Below are positions 47,839 to 56,853 of a DNA stretch of 64,000 bases, piece after piece. Position numbers and translations under genes: made by a program. This DNA is from Bdellovibrionales bacterium RIFOXYD12_FULL_39_22 (GTDB taxonomy: Bacteria > Bdellovibrionota > Bacteriovoracia > Bacteriovoracales > Bacteriovoracaceae): assembly GCA_001770205.1 (NCBI GenBank), contig MEQL01000039.1, forward strand, positions 136,787-200,786, given 5' to 3'. The notes beneath the pieces were generated by a model. That model saw only the letters and a program-made list of their open reading frames with translations. It did not search any database and had not been told where the DNA came from. How positions within the stretch are numbered: the first letter of the stretch is position 1; the number at the start of each line of letters is the position of its first letter.

Positions 47839-48336
47839 GTGAAGTTAAATTTTCTATTTGTATTAACTGTTGTTCTTGGACTAGCTAGTGCGCAAACTTT
47901 TGCAGAAGACTATAAGGCAAAAGTCAAGGCATCCATGGACTATCTAAAATCAAAATGTCCAGTAGGAAAAATTGAAGGAACCTCTGTTGTTTCCGGAAAA
48001 ACAGTCCCTACTCTTTTTTGTGGAACGGCCAAAGTAAATAACGTTTTTGATATTGTGACTGACGTCAAGGATAAACACTCTGGAACCGCCACTTTCTTCG
48101 TAAAGTCAGGGGAAGATTTTATTCGAGTTAGTACAAACGTTATGCTAGATGGCGAATCTCGAGCAATTGGAACACCCTTGGCAAAAAATGCTGCGCATGC
48201 TGCCATTTTAAAAGGAGAATCTTTTTTTGGACAAGTGGACATTCTAGGAACACCATACGAAACAGGCTATACTCCGCTGAAAGATGCGTCCGGAGCAATA
48301 ATCGGAATCTATTACGTTGGTTACCCACTGAAATAG
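47839..48336 (+). CDS. Periplasmic solo Cache-domain protein
   Basis: 165 residues from GTG 47839, preceded by AGGAGGA. Signal peptide then a single Cache_3/Cache_2-like sensor: ATFFVKSGEDFIRVSTNV, AAHAAILKGESFFGQVDILG, GTPYETGYTPLKDASGAIIGIYYVGYPL. Such domains normally form the extracytoplasmic sensor of chemoreceptors and kinases. Here it stands alone with no membrane or signalling domain, next to a chemoreceptor gene. It might capture a ligand and hand it to the receptor. Confidence 0.8.
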   Translation: MKLNFLFVLTVVLGLASAQTFAEDYKAKVKASMDYLKSKCPVGKIEGTSVVSGKTVPTLFCGTAKVNNVFDIVTDVKDKHSGTATFFVKSGEDFIRVSTNVMLDGESRAIGTPLAKNAAHAAILKGESFFGQVDILGTPYETGYTPLKDASGAIIGIYYVGYPLK

Positions 48337-48354
48337 TAAACATAAAAAAAATCC

Positions 48355-48385
48355 CTCGGCCAATTTCTTTTGTAAATTGGCCGAG
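48355..48385. terminator. 12-bp perfect hairpin between the Cache gene and the chemoreceptor gene
   Basis: CTCGGCCAATTT (48355-48366) and AAATTGGCCGAG (48374-48385) with a 7-nt loop. On the plus strand it is followed by ACTTCTT, not a clean U-run, but preceded by an A-run, so it would also read as a terminator on the minus strand. Most likely limits read-through from the Cache gene into the chemoreceptor gene. Confidence 0.55.
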
Positions 48386-48433
48386 ACTTCTTGGACGTGA
48401 ACCTTTTTCCACGCGACAAAACAGGGGATGACA

Positions 48434-49870
48434 GTGAAAATTAGCAATTTAAAATTATCAACCAGAATGGCCGGTGCCTTTTCTGTTTTAACACTCTGTC
48501 TTTTAATCGTTGGACCTCTTTCTGTGCAACAATTACTTTCGGCAAAAAAAACCATTGATGATCTTTATCAAAATGTGATTATTCCATCTGCGTATACGGC
48601 AACGGGATTAATGCTTAACGAAAAAATGAGAACGGCCATGCGTGATGCTGTTCGCTGGAACGATCCCGATATGATCGAGGCCAAAATTCAGGCCCGCAAA
48701 AATTTTCTAATGGAATTTGAAAATAATCTGGGTTCTTTTGAAGCAACCATTAACACTGCCACTGGAAAAGAATTGTTTGTAAAGTATCTGGAAAATAAAG
48801 CGGCATATCTCAAGGTCATTGAGGAAATAGAGCAACTTGCACGCGAGAACAAAGATGAAGATGCTTATCGAATGATTGATAAAGGAACGGCGCTAGTCTC
48901 AAATGAGTTTCGCGAAAGCGTTCAAAAGATGTCCGATAATCGCAATGAAGAGACGGCCCAATTAATTTCTTCAATAGAGCTTAAGCTTAAGCAAATAATT
49001 ACCTTAATGGCGATCATTGTGGCCGCCGGGTTAGTATTTGCTATCTTGGTAACCATTCTTATGAACTCTTCCATTAAAGGAATTGGTTCTTTATTTTTAA
49101 CTACTGCCAATGTAGTAGCAGAAAATTCTACACAGATTGCTTCTGGCAATGGTGAATTATCCTCACGCACTCAAAAACAAGCTTCTTCGCTAGAGGAAAC
49201 CGCTTCAACCTTAGAGCAAATTACTTCTGCTATAAAGCAAACTTCCGATAATGCTCAAAAGGCCACCTCATTATCTACACAGGCCGTAACTATTTCCAAT
49301 AATGGCTCCAATCTATCCAATGATGTTCAAGCAGCAATGAAAGAGATCTCTGAAAGTAGTGGTAAAATTGCTGATATCGTAAATTTAGTAGAAGAAATTG
49401 CCTTTCAAACAAACATTTTGGCCATTAATGCGGCCATTGAGGCCGCCAAGGCCGGAGAACAAGGAAAAGGCTTTGCGGTAGTGGCCATCGAAGTTCGCGA
49501 TCTGGCCCAACGCTCATCCGAAGCGGCCAAGGATATAAAAAATTTAATCGATAACAGTATTGAAAAAGTTTCTAGAGGCTCGGGCCTGGTAGATGAAAAT
49601 GCCAAGAAGCTAAAAGAAATTTCTGGCAGCATTCAACAGGTGGCCGGAATAATGGATGAAATTTCTGCCGCTTCTCGAGAGCAATATGCGGCCATCGAAC
49701 AAATAAATCGGGCGGTATCAGAAATTGATTTGGTTACCCAACAAAACTCTACTCTCGTGGAAAAAATTTCTGCCTCTAGTGAGGAGATGAATACCTCTTC
49801 TCGCGGAATGAAAGAGTTGATTTTGCAATATTTAACAACTGGTAAGAATAACCAAAATCCTCCGAGCTAA
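48434..49870 (+). CDS. Methyl-accepting chemotaxis protein
   Basis: 478 residues from GTG 48434 (GGGG 6 bp upstream; ATG 48428 is the alternative). First TM ~10-30, a 4-helix-bundle periplasmic sensor ~31-190, second TM ~192-212. The hairpin tip [20 protein letters not shown] is the canonical MCP signalling motif with CheA/CheW contacts. The stretch between TM2 and the first methylation helix is very short, so a full HAMP domain is lacking or degenerate. No CheR or CheB in the window. Confidence 0.92.
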   Translation: MKISNLKLSTRMAGAFSVLTLCLLIVGPLSVQQLLSAKKTIDDLYQNVIIPSAYTATGLMLNEKMRTAMRDAVRWNDPDMIEAKIQARKNFLMEFENNLGSFEATINTATGKELFVKYLENKAAYLKVIEEIEQLARENKDEDAYRMIDKGTALVSNEFRESVQKMSDNRNEETAQLISSIELKLKQIITLMAIIVAAGLVFAILVTILMNSSIKGIGSLFLTTANVVAENSTQIASGNGELSSRTQKQASSLEETASTLEQITSAIKQTSDNAQKATSLSTQAVTISNNGSNLSNDVQAAMKEISESSGKIADIVNLVEEIAFQTNILAINAAIEAAKAGEQGKGFAVVAIEVRDLAQRSSEAAKDIKNLIDNSIEKVSRGSGLVDENAKKLKEISGSIQQVAGIMDEISAASREQYAAIEQINRAVSEIDLVTQQNSTLVEKISASSEEMNTSSRGMKELILQYLTTGKNNQNPPS

Positions 49871-49939
49871 TTGCCAAACATCTGCAAGTCAAGGTAGAGT
49901 CAAGCTCAGTTATCACAAAGCAAACGCGGAAAAACAGAC

Positions 49940-51118
49940 GTGCAGAAATTTAAATTTTTATTGCTAACTATTTTGATTGCTAATTTATTCGGCATTTGTC
50001 TGGCAGAGGATAGCTTGTCTAACGAACCATCCTGCTTTGAAAATTTTCCGCAAAAGCAAAATATGATTGCTATTTTAAATCGACACGCTCGTGGGTTTAA
50101 GATTTATATTTCTCACGATAAAAAAAAACGTCTAATTTTTACTAACACGACAAATACCAAAAACAAAAAAACAACAGTCTTGGCAATTGGCCCCAACAAT
50201 TGGAAAGAGGCAAAAATTAATTGTCCTCTTGTTGCAACACTCTCTTCTCCGCAAAAAGTCATCTTGATGTCAACAAGCTACATTCCTCCACTGGAAGAAT
50301 TAAATGAACTAAATAGTGTCGCGGGAATCTCTAATTTTAACTTAATTAACAATCCTTTTTTTAAAGAAAAGAATGCGGACAATCTGGAAATAGGCTTTCC
50401 GCCCAACATTGAAAAAATATTGAAGATTAATCCCGATCTGTTATTTGCCTATCGCACGAGTACTCCGGACATAGATGGCCTTAACGCTATCTCTCGCGCA
50501 GGTATTAAGGTTGTTGAGGTGGCAGAATTTTTAGAAAAATCTCCTCTGGCACGTGCCGAATGGCTAATCTTTTGGGGTGCTATCTATGGGAAGTTGGAAT
50601 TAGCACAGCAGCGTTTTTTAGAAATTGAAAGAAGATATTTAGAACTTCAAGCACTGGCCAACAAGCAAACAAAAAGGCCCTCCGTGCTTATTGGCAATAT
50701 TCAAAACAGTCTCTGGGTTGCTCCGGGCCTTGCGAGCGATTTGGCACAAATGATAAAAGATGCCGGGGCCAATTATCTTCTCTTTGATAATACACAAGCA
50801 TCACCAGCACTCTTTCCATCTGAAAAAATCTTAACCCTCCCTTCAACCATCAATTTTTGGTTACCACAAAATAATTGGAATTCATTTGCAGAACTATCGT
50901 CAGAAAGTTTTTACAAAATTCTTTTGGCGCAAAAAGCGCCCAAAATTTTCAATAGCACCAAAATAGTTAACCGCCATGGGGGAAATGATTACTATGAAAC
51001 GGCCCTGATGCGGCCAGATTTGTTGCTGGCCGATTTAATAAAAATATTTCATCCTAAAATTTTATCAGAAAATACTCCACTCTGGTTTAAAGAGCTAAAA
51101 GATGAACATCGCAAATAA
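49940..51118 (+). CDS. Periplasmic substrate-binding protein of BtuF/FecB type
   Basis: 392 residues starting GTG 49940, with signal peptide (GICLAE). Residues ~100-370 show the class III periplasmic binding protein pattern: strand PQKVILMSTSYIPPLEEL, EIGFPPNIEKILKINPDLLFA and a long connecting helix, with PSVLIGNIQNSLWVAPG later. An N-terminal extension of ~90 residues is extra. It delivers a cobalamin, haem or siderophore-type ligand to the next two proteins; ligand not assignable. Its end overlaps the permease start by 17 bp. Confidence 0.85.
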   Translation: MQKFKFLLLTILIANLFGICLAEDSLSNEPSCFENFPQKQNMIAILNRHARGFKIYISHDKKKRLIFTNTTNTKNKKTTVLAIGPNNWKEAKINCPLVATLSSPQKVILMSTSYIPPLEELNELNSVAGISNFNLINNPFFKEKNADNLEIGFPPNIEKILKINPDLLFAYRTSTPDIDGLNAISRAGIKVVEVAEFLEKSPLARAEWLIFWGAIYGKLELAQQRFLEIERRYLELQALANKQTKRPSVLIGNIQNSLWVAPGLASDLAQMIKDAGANYLLFDNTQASPALFPSEKILTLPSTINFWLPQNNWNSFAELSSESFYKILLAQKAPKIFNSTKIVNRHGGNDYYETALMRPDLLLADLIKIFHPKILSENTPLWFKELKDEHRK

Positions 51119-52109
51119 GCGGCCTATTATATTTTTGTTGTTGTTATTTTTATATTTGGCCGGCGCCGGATCTCTTTTGTTGATTGGCCCACTCGATCTT
51201 TCCGCTGCCAATTCTGATTTAATAAAACAGATTATTTGGGATTTACGCCTTCCTAAAATGATTGCAGCGGCAATGGCCGGAAGTTCTTTGGCCCTTTGCG
51301 GATTACTTCTGCAAACCTTTTTTAAAAATCCACTTGCAGATCCCTATATTTTGGGAGTCAGCAGCGGCTCGGCCTTGGGGGTTGTTACCTGGATCATGCT
51401 GGCACACAGTGCAATTGTCGGACAACTGCTGGGAGAAACCTGGATTAACGTTGGCAGCGGAATTTTTTCTTTTATTGGCAGTTTTCTCATCTCTACTTTT
51501 GTGGTTTTTCTTTCACGGCAAATTGTCAGCAGTTCAATGATTTTAATAGTTGGAATAATTGTTAGTTATCTGGCCAGTACCATTATCAACATATTTGTCT
51601 CCGTAAGCGATATCTACGAGATAAAATCTTTCCTTCTATGGAGTCTCGGTTCCTTTTCGCGAATTTCCCTCCGTGGAGCACAGTTATTTTTGGGCCTGTC
51701 AATTTTGGCCTTTATCTCATCTATGGCGCTTGCGGTAAAATTGAACCTTTTTTTAATGGGAGAAAATTATGCCCAAACTTTGGGTGTTAATATAAAAAAG
51801 CTAAAACTATTTGTGCTCATTATAAGCTCAATACTGGTCGGGGCCACCACCTCTTTTTGTGGGCCCATAGCTTTTGTTGGTATCATTGCTCCCCATATTG
51901 CAAGATCGCTTTTTTCTACTAATGATCACAAGGTTATTATGCCAGCAGTTTTTTTAGTAGGAGGGGCGGTAACACTGTGGTCCCAGGTGGCCTTAGAAGT
52001 TTGGGCCATCAACATACCTTTTAATGCAATAGTTAGTTTAATGGGAATTCCTATAATTTTATACTTGTTAATTAGAAATGGCCGCAGCGGAGGACACAAT
52101 GATTATTGA
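51102..52109 (+). CDS. FecCD/BtuC-family ABC permease
   Basis: 335 residues with about ten TM helices. DLRLPKMIAAAMAGSSLALCG and FFKNPLADPYILGVSSGSALG are the family's N-terminal motifs, GPIAFVGIIAPHIARS the cytoplasmic loop that contacts the ATPase. Imports iron chelates or vitamin B12 as a homodimer. Overlaps the ATPase gene by 11 bp. Confidence 0.94.
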   Translation: MNIANKRPIIFLLLLFLYLAGAGSLLLIGPLDLSAANSDLIKQIIWDLRLPKMIAAAMAGSSLALCGLLLQTFFKNPLADPYILGVSSGSALGVVTWIMLAHSAIVGQLLGETWINVGSGIFSFIGSFLISTFVVFLSRQIVSSSMILIVGIIVSYLASTIINIFVSVSDIYEIKSFLLWSLGSFSRISLRGAQLFLGLSILAFISSMALAVKLNLFLMGENYAQTLGVNIKKLKLFVLIISSILVGATTSFCGPIAFVGIIAPHIARSLFSTNDHKVIMPAVFLVGGAVTLWSQVALEVWAINIPFNAIVSLMGIPIILYLLIRNGRSGGHNDY

Positions 52110-53118
52110 TTCACCGCTGGTTCAAGGTATAAAAGTATCTTTTGGCCATCAATATGACATCCTTTCTGATTTTAATTTTGAAATTTATAAGGGAGAGATG
52201 ATTGGCCTTGTTGGACAAAATGGTTGTGGAAAAACTACCATTTTGAAGGCATTAGCAAAACTACATGCTCATCGCACTGGAGATATTTTAATTCAGAAAA
52301 AAAACATCTCACACTACTCTTCGGAAGAGTTGGCACTCTTGGTAAGTGTGGTTTTAACTGATCGCCTGAATATTCCCAACACCACAGTAGAAAAAATTGT
52401 AAGCTTGGGCCGTTATCCTCACACAAATTTATGGTATGGCCTTGATGGCCCCAACCAAGCAGTAGTAAATGAAGCTCTCCATTTAACCGGAACAGCGCAA
52501 ATTCGGAACAACTATTTCAATGAACTCAGTGATGGCCAAAAGCAAAAAGTACTTATTGCCAAGGCCATTGCCCAAGAGACGCCTTTAATATTGATGGATG
52601 AGCCGACTAATTTTTTAGATATCTCCAGTCGAATTGAAATTCTGGATATCTTAAAGAAGATTGTTAAGCAAAAAAAAATTTCTATTTTATTTTCCACCCA
52701 TGATTGGGAGGCCGCGTTGGAAGTAGCAAATCGCGTTTGGATTGTCGGCAGCAATGGGAAGATGATTTATGGTTTACCGGAGGATTTAATTTTGGCGCGT
52801 AAACTAGAATCTTCTCTTAATCTTGCTAACTTTAAGTTTGATTATGACAAGGGAAAATTCATACTACTGCGTCAGGCCGGCCAATCGATTCAGCTTTTCG
52901 GGGGAAACGAATTATTTTATTACTGGACTAAGCACGCACTAGAAAAAGAAGGGTATCAAGTAGTGGCCGGCCAGCGCGGCCAACCAAGTAGTAATTTGCC
53001 AACTATCAACATCGATGAAGTAAGAAACTCTTGGCAACTAGCATGGGCCGGGGAAATTTACGACTGCCCTTCAATTGATTATCTACTCAAATGGCTCGAT
53101 CACCTCAGCGATAAATAG
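52099..53118 (+). CDS. FecE/BtuD-family ABC ATPase with C-terminal extension
   Basis: 339 residues from ATG 52099, preceded by GGAGG. Walker A GQNGCGKTT, signature LSDGQKQKV (Gly-Gly replaced by Asp-Gly), Walker B ILMDEPTNFLD, switch STHDWEAA. The ATPase proper ends near residue 245; an extra ~95 residues (from ILLRQAGQSIQLFGG) form a small domain not usual for BtuD. Third gene of a binding protein-permease-ATPase operon. Confidence 0.9.
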   Translation: MIIDSPLVQGIKVSFGHQYDILSDFNFEIYKGEMIGLVGQNGCGKTTILKALAKLHAHRTGDILIQKKNISHYSSEELALLVSVVLTDRLNIPNTTVEKIVSLGRYPHTNLWYGLDGPNQAVVNEALHLTGTAQIRNNYFNELSDGQKQKVLIAKAIAQETPLILMDEPTNFLDISSRIEILDILKKIVKQKKISILFSTHDWEAALEVANRVWIVGSNGKMIYGLPEDLILARKLESSLNLANFKFDYDKGKFILLRQAGQSIQLFGGNELFYYWTKHALEKEGYQVVAGQRGQPSSNLPTINIDEVRNSWQLAWAGEIYDCPSIDYLLKWLDHLSDK

Positions 53119-53288
53119 TTCGGGGCCAAATGGACACCTGTCCTTTTAAAAATAGTCCATGACATGTCAGAAAAAATATCATTCTTTGTTCTAGAGTTTT
53201 TAATTTTTTTATATTAACCTAAGCGGATTCGTGCGGTTCAGTCAGGAATTTCGATTGAATTTATAATGACACAACAAGAGGTTTCCTC

Positions 53289-54422
53289 ATGAAAAAATTC
53301 TCATCTTTAATTTTTACCATCGGCTTTTTTATTCTAGGCCAAACATTTGCACAGGACGTCACCCTAAACGGAATAGACACTCCTGATGACAAAGGTGGTT
53401 CCATTGATCTTTCGTGGGCCATTTCTAATCCGGCACTAGAAAAAAGTATCAAAGGCATTGCGGTGCTGCGCTCAGAAGGAAGTGGCACTTTTTCCGAAAT
53501 TAAAACACTGGGTGATTATGAGCGAACTTATGCCGATAACGGAGAAATCAAAAACAACACGCCATATTATTATCAACTATCTTTCAAAGATGAGGCGGGC
53601 GTGGTTTTTTTTACTACCGAACCGGCCGGCCCATTCATGTCAGCACCTCAATGGTTTAATAGTAAAAAAATTGCAAATCTAATTTTTGCTATCGTCTCCA
53701 TTGCAATAATTCTAATTTTTATTCGCCTGGCGCGCAAAGGCAAGGATCTATATATTCGCCATCTGGCCGGGGTAGATGCTATAGAGGATGCGGTGGGACG
53801 CGCCACCGAAATGGGAAAGCCCTGCGTTTACTCTCCGGGAATTGACCCGATTGAAAGTATTGCGACTCTTGCCTCCATCTCTATCTTGTCAAAAATTTCG
53901 CAAACAGTTGCAGAATATGATTCTCGCATGATTATCCCTAATTTCGATCCAGTAGTTTATTCCGTTATCGACGAAGTTGTTCGAGATGCCTACATAAAGA
54001 CTGGCCGGCCAGATGCTTACAAGTCTGATGATGTTTACTTTTTAACCAATGGCCAATTTGCTTATGCTTCAGGTATTTCTGGATTAATGGCCCGCGAAAC
54101 TCCGGCAGCTAATTTTTTCTTGGGATTTTTCATGGCCGAATCTCTAATTTTGGCAGAAGCAGGTTCCATGACCGGGGCCATCCAAATCGCCGGTACCGAC
54201 TCTATCAGTCAAATTCCATTTTTTATTGTGGCCTGCGACTATACCCTCATTGGAGAAGAACTTTATGCCGCAGGTGCCTTGATGGGGGATGATCCCAGGT
54301 TGAAAGGTGGAATTAAAGGTCAAGATTACGTGAAATTGGTGGCCATGATTGTATTAGTAGTTCTTTTTACGTTAAAACTTTTTGGTGTAGCAGGAATCGA
54401 TAAGATTCTAGTAGGAGGCTAA
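53289..54422 (+). CDS. Fibronectin III-like/DUF6754-type membrane protein
   Basis: 377 residues. Signal peptide (residues 1-21, TFAQD), a fibronectin-III-like domain (~25-110, DLSWAISN, NTPYYYQLSFKDEAG), TM helix (~124-145), then a large conserved domain: AVGRATEMGKPCVYSPGIDP, ANFFLGFFMAESLILAEAG and IPFFIVACDYTLIGEELYAAG. A C-terminal TM follows. The last domain corresponds to what is catalogued as DUF6754, which I recall only as uncharacterised. It begins a five-gene run and is spaced 1 bp from the next start. Confidence 0.75.
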   Translation: MKKFSSLIFTIGFFILGQTFAQDVTLNGIDTPDDKGGSIDLSWAISNPALEKSIKGIAVLRSEGSGTFSEIKTLGDYERTYADNGEIKNNTPYYYQLSFKDEAGVVFFTTEPAGPFMSAPQWFNSKKIANLIFAIVSIAIILIFIRLARKGKDLYIRHLAGVDAIEDAVGRATEMGKPCVYSPGIDPIESIATLASISILSKISQTVAEYDSRMIIPNFDPVVYSVIDEVVRDAYIKTGRPDAYKSDDVYFLTNGQFAYASGISGLMARETPAANFFLGFFMAESLILAEAGSMTGAIQIAGTDSISQIPFFIVACDYTLIGEELYAAGALMGDDPRLKGGIKGQDYVKLVAMIVLVVLFTLKLFGVAGIDKILVGG

Positions 54423-54423
54423 T

Positions 54424-55062
54424 ATGTTCTTAAAGAAAACAGTTCCTTTTTTGATAACACTCTTCATGGGGATAATGTCCTTCACCTTTTATTACGTTCC
54501 TCATCAAATGGTACAAGATGTTTGGGATAAATCGGTAGAATGGTCCATGATCATTGCCGGGGGCGCTATGGCCGTTGGTGCAATCTCTATGATCCGAACT
54601 TATATTCACAAATCATTCAACCGCACTAACCCTAATCGCTATTACAGTATGTTGACACTTATTTCGCTGACGGCGATGACGGTAATTGGCCTTTTCGGTG
54701 GTGGAATTGAGCCTGGCTCTTTGTTTGATACCATTTTTACAAGCGTACTCTCTCCACTTGAGTCTACGATGTTTTCCTTGCTTGCTTTCTATATTTCCTC
54801 GGCGGCCTTTCGAAGTTTCCGTCTCAAAAGTTTTTCGGCCGGATTATTGTTGGCCGCCGCTTTGTTGGTTATGATTGCACAAATTCCATTGGGAGAGGTA
54901 ATTAGCCCCTGGATTCCCAAAGCAAAAGATTGGCTTTTAAATTATCCTAACGTTGCCGCCCAACGAGCAATTATGATTGGAATTGCTATTGGTGGTGTTT
55001 CAACTGCACTTAAAATTATTCTGGGAATTGACAAATCTGTCTTCTCTGGATCTGGAAAGTAA
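54424..55062 (+). CDS. Polytopic membrane protein of the DUF6754/MutL cluster
   Basis: 212 residues with about five to six TM helices (near 8-28, 38-58, 80-100, 110-130, 140-160, 185-200). No recognisable catalytic motif. GGAGG of its ribosome binding site lies in the last codons of the preceding gene, so translation is coupled. Position and spacing mark it as an integral part of the cluster. Confidence 0.65.
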   Translation: MFLKKTVPFLITLFMGIMSFTFYYVPHQMVQDVWDKSVEWSMIIAGGAMAVGAISMIRTYIHKSFNRTNPNRYYSMLTLISLTAMTVIGLFGGGIEPGSLFDTIFTSVLSPLESTMFSLLAFYISSAAFRSFRLKSFSAGLLLAAALLVMIAQIPLGEVISPWIPKAKDWLLNYPNVAAQRAIMIGIAIGGVSTALKIILGIDKSVFSGSGK

Positions 55063-55078
55063 GGGAAAAGGATAAACT

Positions 55079-55924
55079 ATGCAACAAAATACATGGATAA
55101 AAAAACTTTTTAATCTTGATCGGCGAGTGGTCTATCTCTGTCTCTTTATCGCCATAATACTTCCTTTTTTCATGAAACCAGTAGTTAAGATGACCACCAC
55201 TGAATGGGTGCAAAAATCTTATGATTTAGTAGAAGAGGCCGCGGTCAAACAAAAGCCTATTCTGATTGGCCTTGATTATGATCCTGCAACCATGGCCGAA
55301 CTAAAACCAATGGCGGCAGCAATTTTGCGCCATGCCTTTTCCAGAAACGTAAAAGTCGTCGGAATGACTTTCATAACTACCGGAACTTCACTGGCCGCAG
55401 GTATTTTAGATCAAGTGGCCAAGGAATATGGAAAAGTTTACGGTGAAGATTATGTCTTTTTAGGATTTACCACTCAGTTAAATCAGGCCCTTTTAAATTT
55501 TGGGGATAATTTTCGCAAAACATATCCTAAAGATTTTAAAAATACTAACGTTGATGAAATTCCTCTACTGAAAAACATTCGCAACTATAATGACTTTCAT
55601 TTAGTAATTGATCTTTCCGGAACAAAAATCCCCGGGTACTTTATTGTTTATGGTGTCGACAAGTATAACTTCAACTATGTGGCCGGGGTTACGGCCGTTT
55701 CTGCTACTGAATATTTTCCCTATCTACAATCCGGACAAATGAAGGGATTAATGGCCGGAATGAAAGGGGCGGCCGAGTATGAAGGCTTGGCCAATAAGAT
55801 CGATGCGGGAATGAGAGGGATGGCCTCGCAATCTTGGGGCCATTTAACTATTATCTTTTTTATTATTATTGGAAACATTCTCTACTATATGAAAAGAAGA
55901 TTTGAAGGGAGAGGTTCACTATGA
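55079..55924 (+). CDS. Membrane-anchored extracytoplasmic protein of the DUF6754/MutL cluster
   Basis: 281 residues: TM near 14-34, a ~200-residue soluble domain, TM near 257-275. The soluble part begins KPILIGLDYDPATMAELKPM and has a Rossmann-like alternation (VKVVGMTFITTG, FHLVIDLSGTKIPGYFIV). With one N-terminal helix, the soluble domain lies outside the cytoplasm if the positive-inside rule holds (basic residues before the first helix). No known family. Stop overlaps the next start by 4 bp. Confidence 0.65.
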   Translation: MQQNTWIKKLFNLDRRVVYLCLFIAIILPFFMKPVVKMTTTEWVQKSYDLVEEAAVKQKPILIGLDYDPATMAELKPMAAAILRHAFSRNVKVVGMTFITTGTSLAAGILDQVAKEYGKVYGEDYVFLGFTTQLNQALLNFGDNFRKTYPKDFKNTNVDEIPLLKNIRNYNDFHLVIDLSGTKIPGYFIVYGVDKYNFNYVAGVTAVSATEYFPYLQSGQMKGLMAGMKGAAEYEGLANKIDAGMRGMASQSWGHLTIIFFIIIGNILYYMKRRFEGRGSL

Positions 55925-56544
55925 AGTTAAGTACAGATCCATGGGTTTGGGCCGCGGCCCTTTGTACCATCTCTATTTTTTCCTATCTTTGGAAAGAAAA
56001 TCCACTTTATCGTGTTTTGGAGCACATTTTTGTGGGCCTCTCCGTCGGTTACGGTATTTGTATCACCTGGTATCAGGTTTTACTTCCTAAATTCTGGGCG
56101 CCACTAATCGAGGAAAAACAATTCACTCTTTTAATCCCCGCGGCCATGGCCATCTTGATGCTATTTCGCTTCTCGCAAAAACATGGCTGGCTTAGCTTTT
56201 GGCCACTGGCCTTTTTAATTGGATTCAGTGGCTATTCCATCCCGGCCATCATTGATACCAGTCTTTTAAAGCAACTTCAGGCCACCATAAATGTCTCTTT
56301 AAGTGGTGGAGTCTGGGCGGCATTTAGCGGACTAATTATTATTGTTGGAACGCTCTCTTGTCTGCTTTATTTTTATTTTTCGATTCCACATACCGGAGTA
56401 GTGGGAAAAATCTCTAAATTTGGTTCGATGCTGCTAATGATCTCTTTTGGCGCAAGTTTTGGTTACACTGTAATGGCCAGGATCTCTTTGCTGATTGGAC
56501 GAATTATGTTCTTACTTAAAGACTGGTTAGGGGCAATTACTTAA
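55921..56544 (+). CDS. Polytopic membrane protein of the DUF6754/MutL cluster
   Basis: 207 residues with about six TM helices and short loops (WFGAALCTISIF-like first helix, WAAFSGLIIIVGTLSCLLYFY). Starts in an ATGA overlap with the previous gene. No function recognised. Confidence 0.65.
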   Translation: MKLSTDPWVWAAALCTISIFSYLWKENPLYRVLEHIFVGLSVGYGICITWYQVLLPKFWAPLIEEKQFTLLIPAAMAILMLFRFSQKHGWLSFWPLAFLIGFSGYSIPAIIDTSLLKQLQATINVSLSGGVWAAFSGLIIIVGTLSCLLYFYFSIPHTGVVGKISKFGSMLLMISFGASFGYTVMARISLLIGRIMFLLKDWLGAIT

Positions 56545-56562
56545 TCTGCCATTACATTGCCC

Positions 56563-56853
56563 ATGAACAAACCAAAAAGTGACAAGGAAGAACTAGATCC
56601 GGCCAAAACGGAGGTACTAGACAAGATTGCTGATTTTATCTTGAAAAAAGATCTAGATGTCTTGGCCGTAATGACAATAGAAAGCATGCGGCCCCTACAC
56701 TTCCTTGGCAGTCAAGCGATGCTTTTTTTTGAACCCTTCTTGGGCGTTTTAATAAAACCAGAAAAAATAAAGGCCTTTCGCGAAGCAATGGAAGAGAGTA
56801 AGTATATCGACTATCTTCTAGCTCGAATTGAAAATCCACCTACTCAGCAATAA
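56563..56853 (+). CDS. Small cytoplasmic protein of the DUF6754/MutL cluster
   Basis: 96 residues from ATG 56563 (TTG 56557 is an alternative; no good ribosome binding site for either). Lys/Asp-rich, no membrane segment, with VMTIESMRPLHFLGSQAM and FLGVLIKPEKI. Ends overlapping the convergent gene by 14 bp. Small size and last place suggest an accessory or regulator of the membrane complex. Confidence 0.55.
   Translation: MNKPKSDKEELDPAKTEVLDKIADFILKKDLDVLAVMTIESMRPLHFLGSQAMLFFEPFLGVLIKPEKIKAFREAMEESKYIDYLLARIENPPTQQ

Noticed and set aside
48355..48385. Attachment-site or integron-like palindrome
   Set aside because: A 12-bp stem with 7-nt loop between two genes is adequately explained as a terminator/attenuator; no flanking repeats or integrase.
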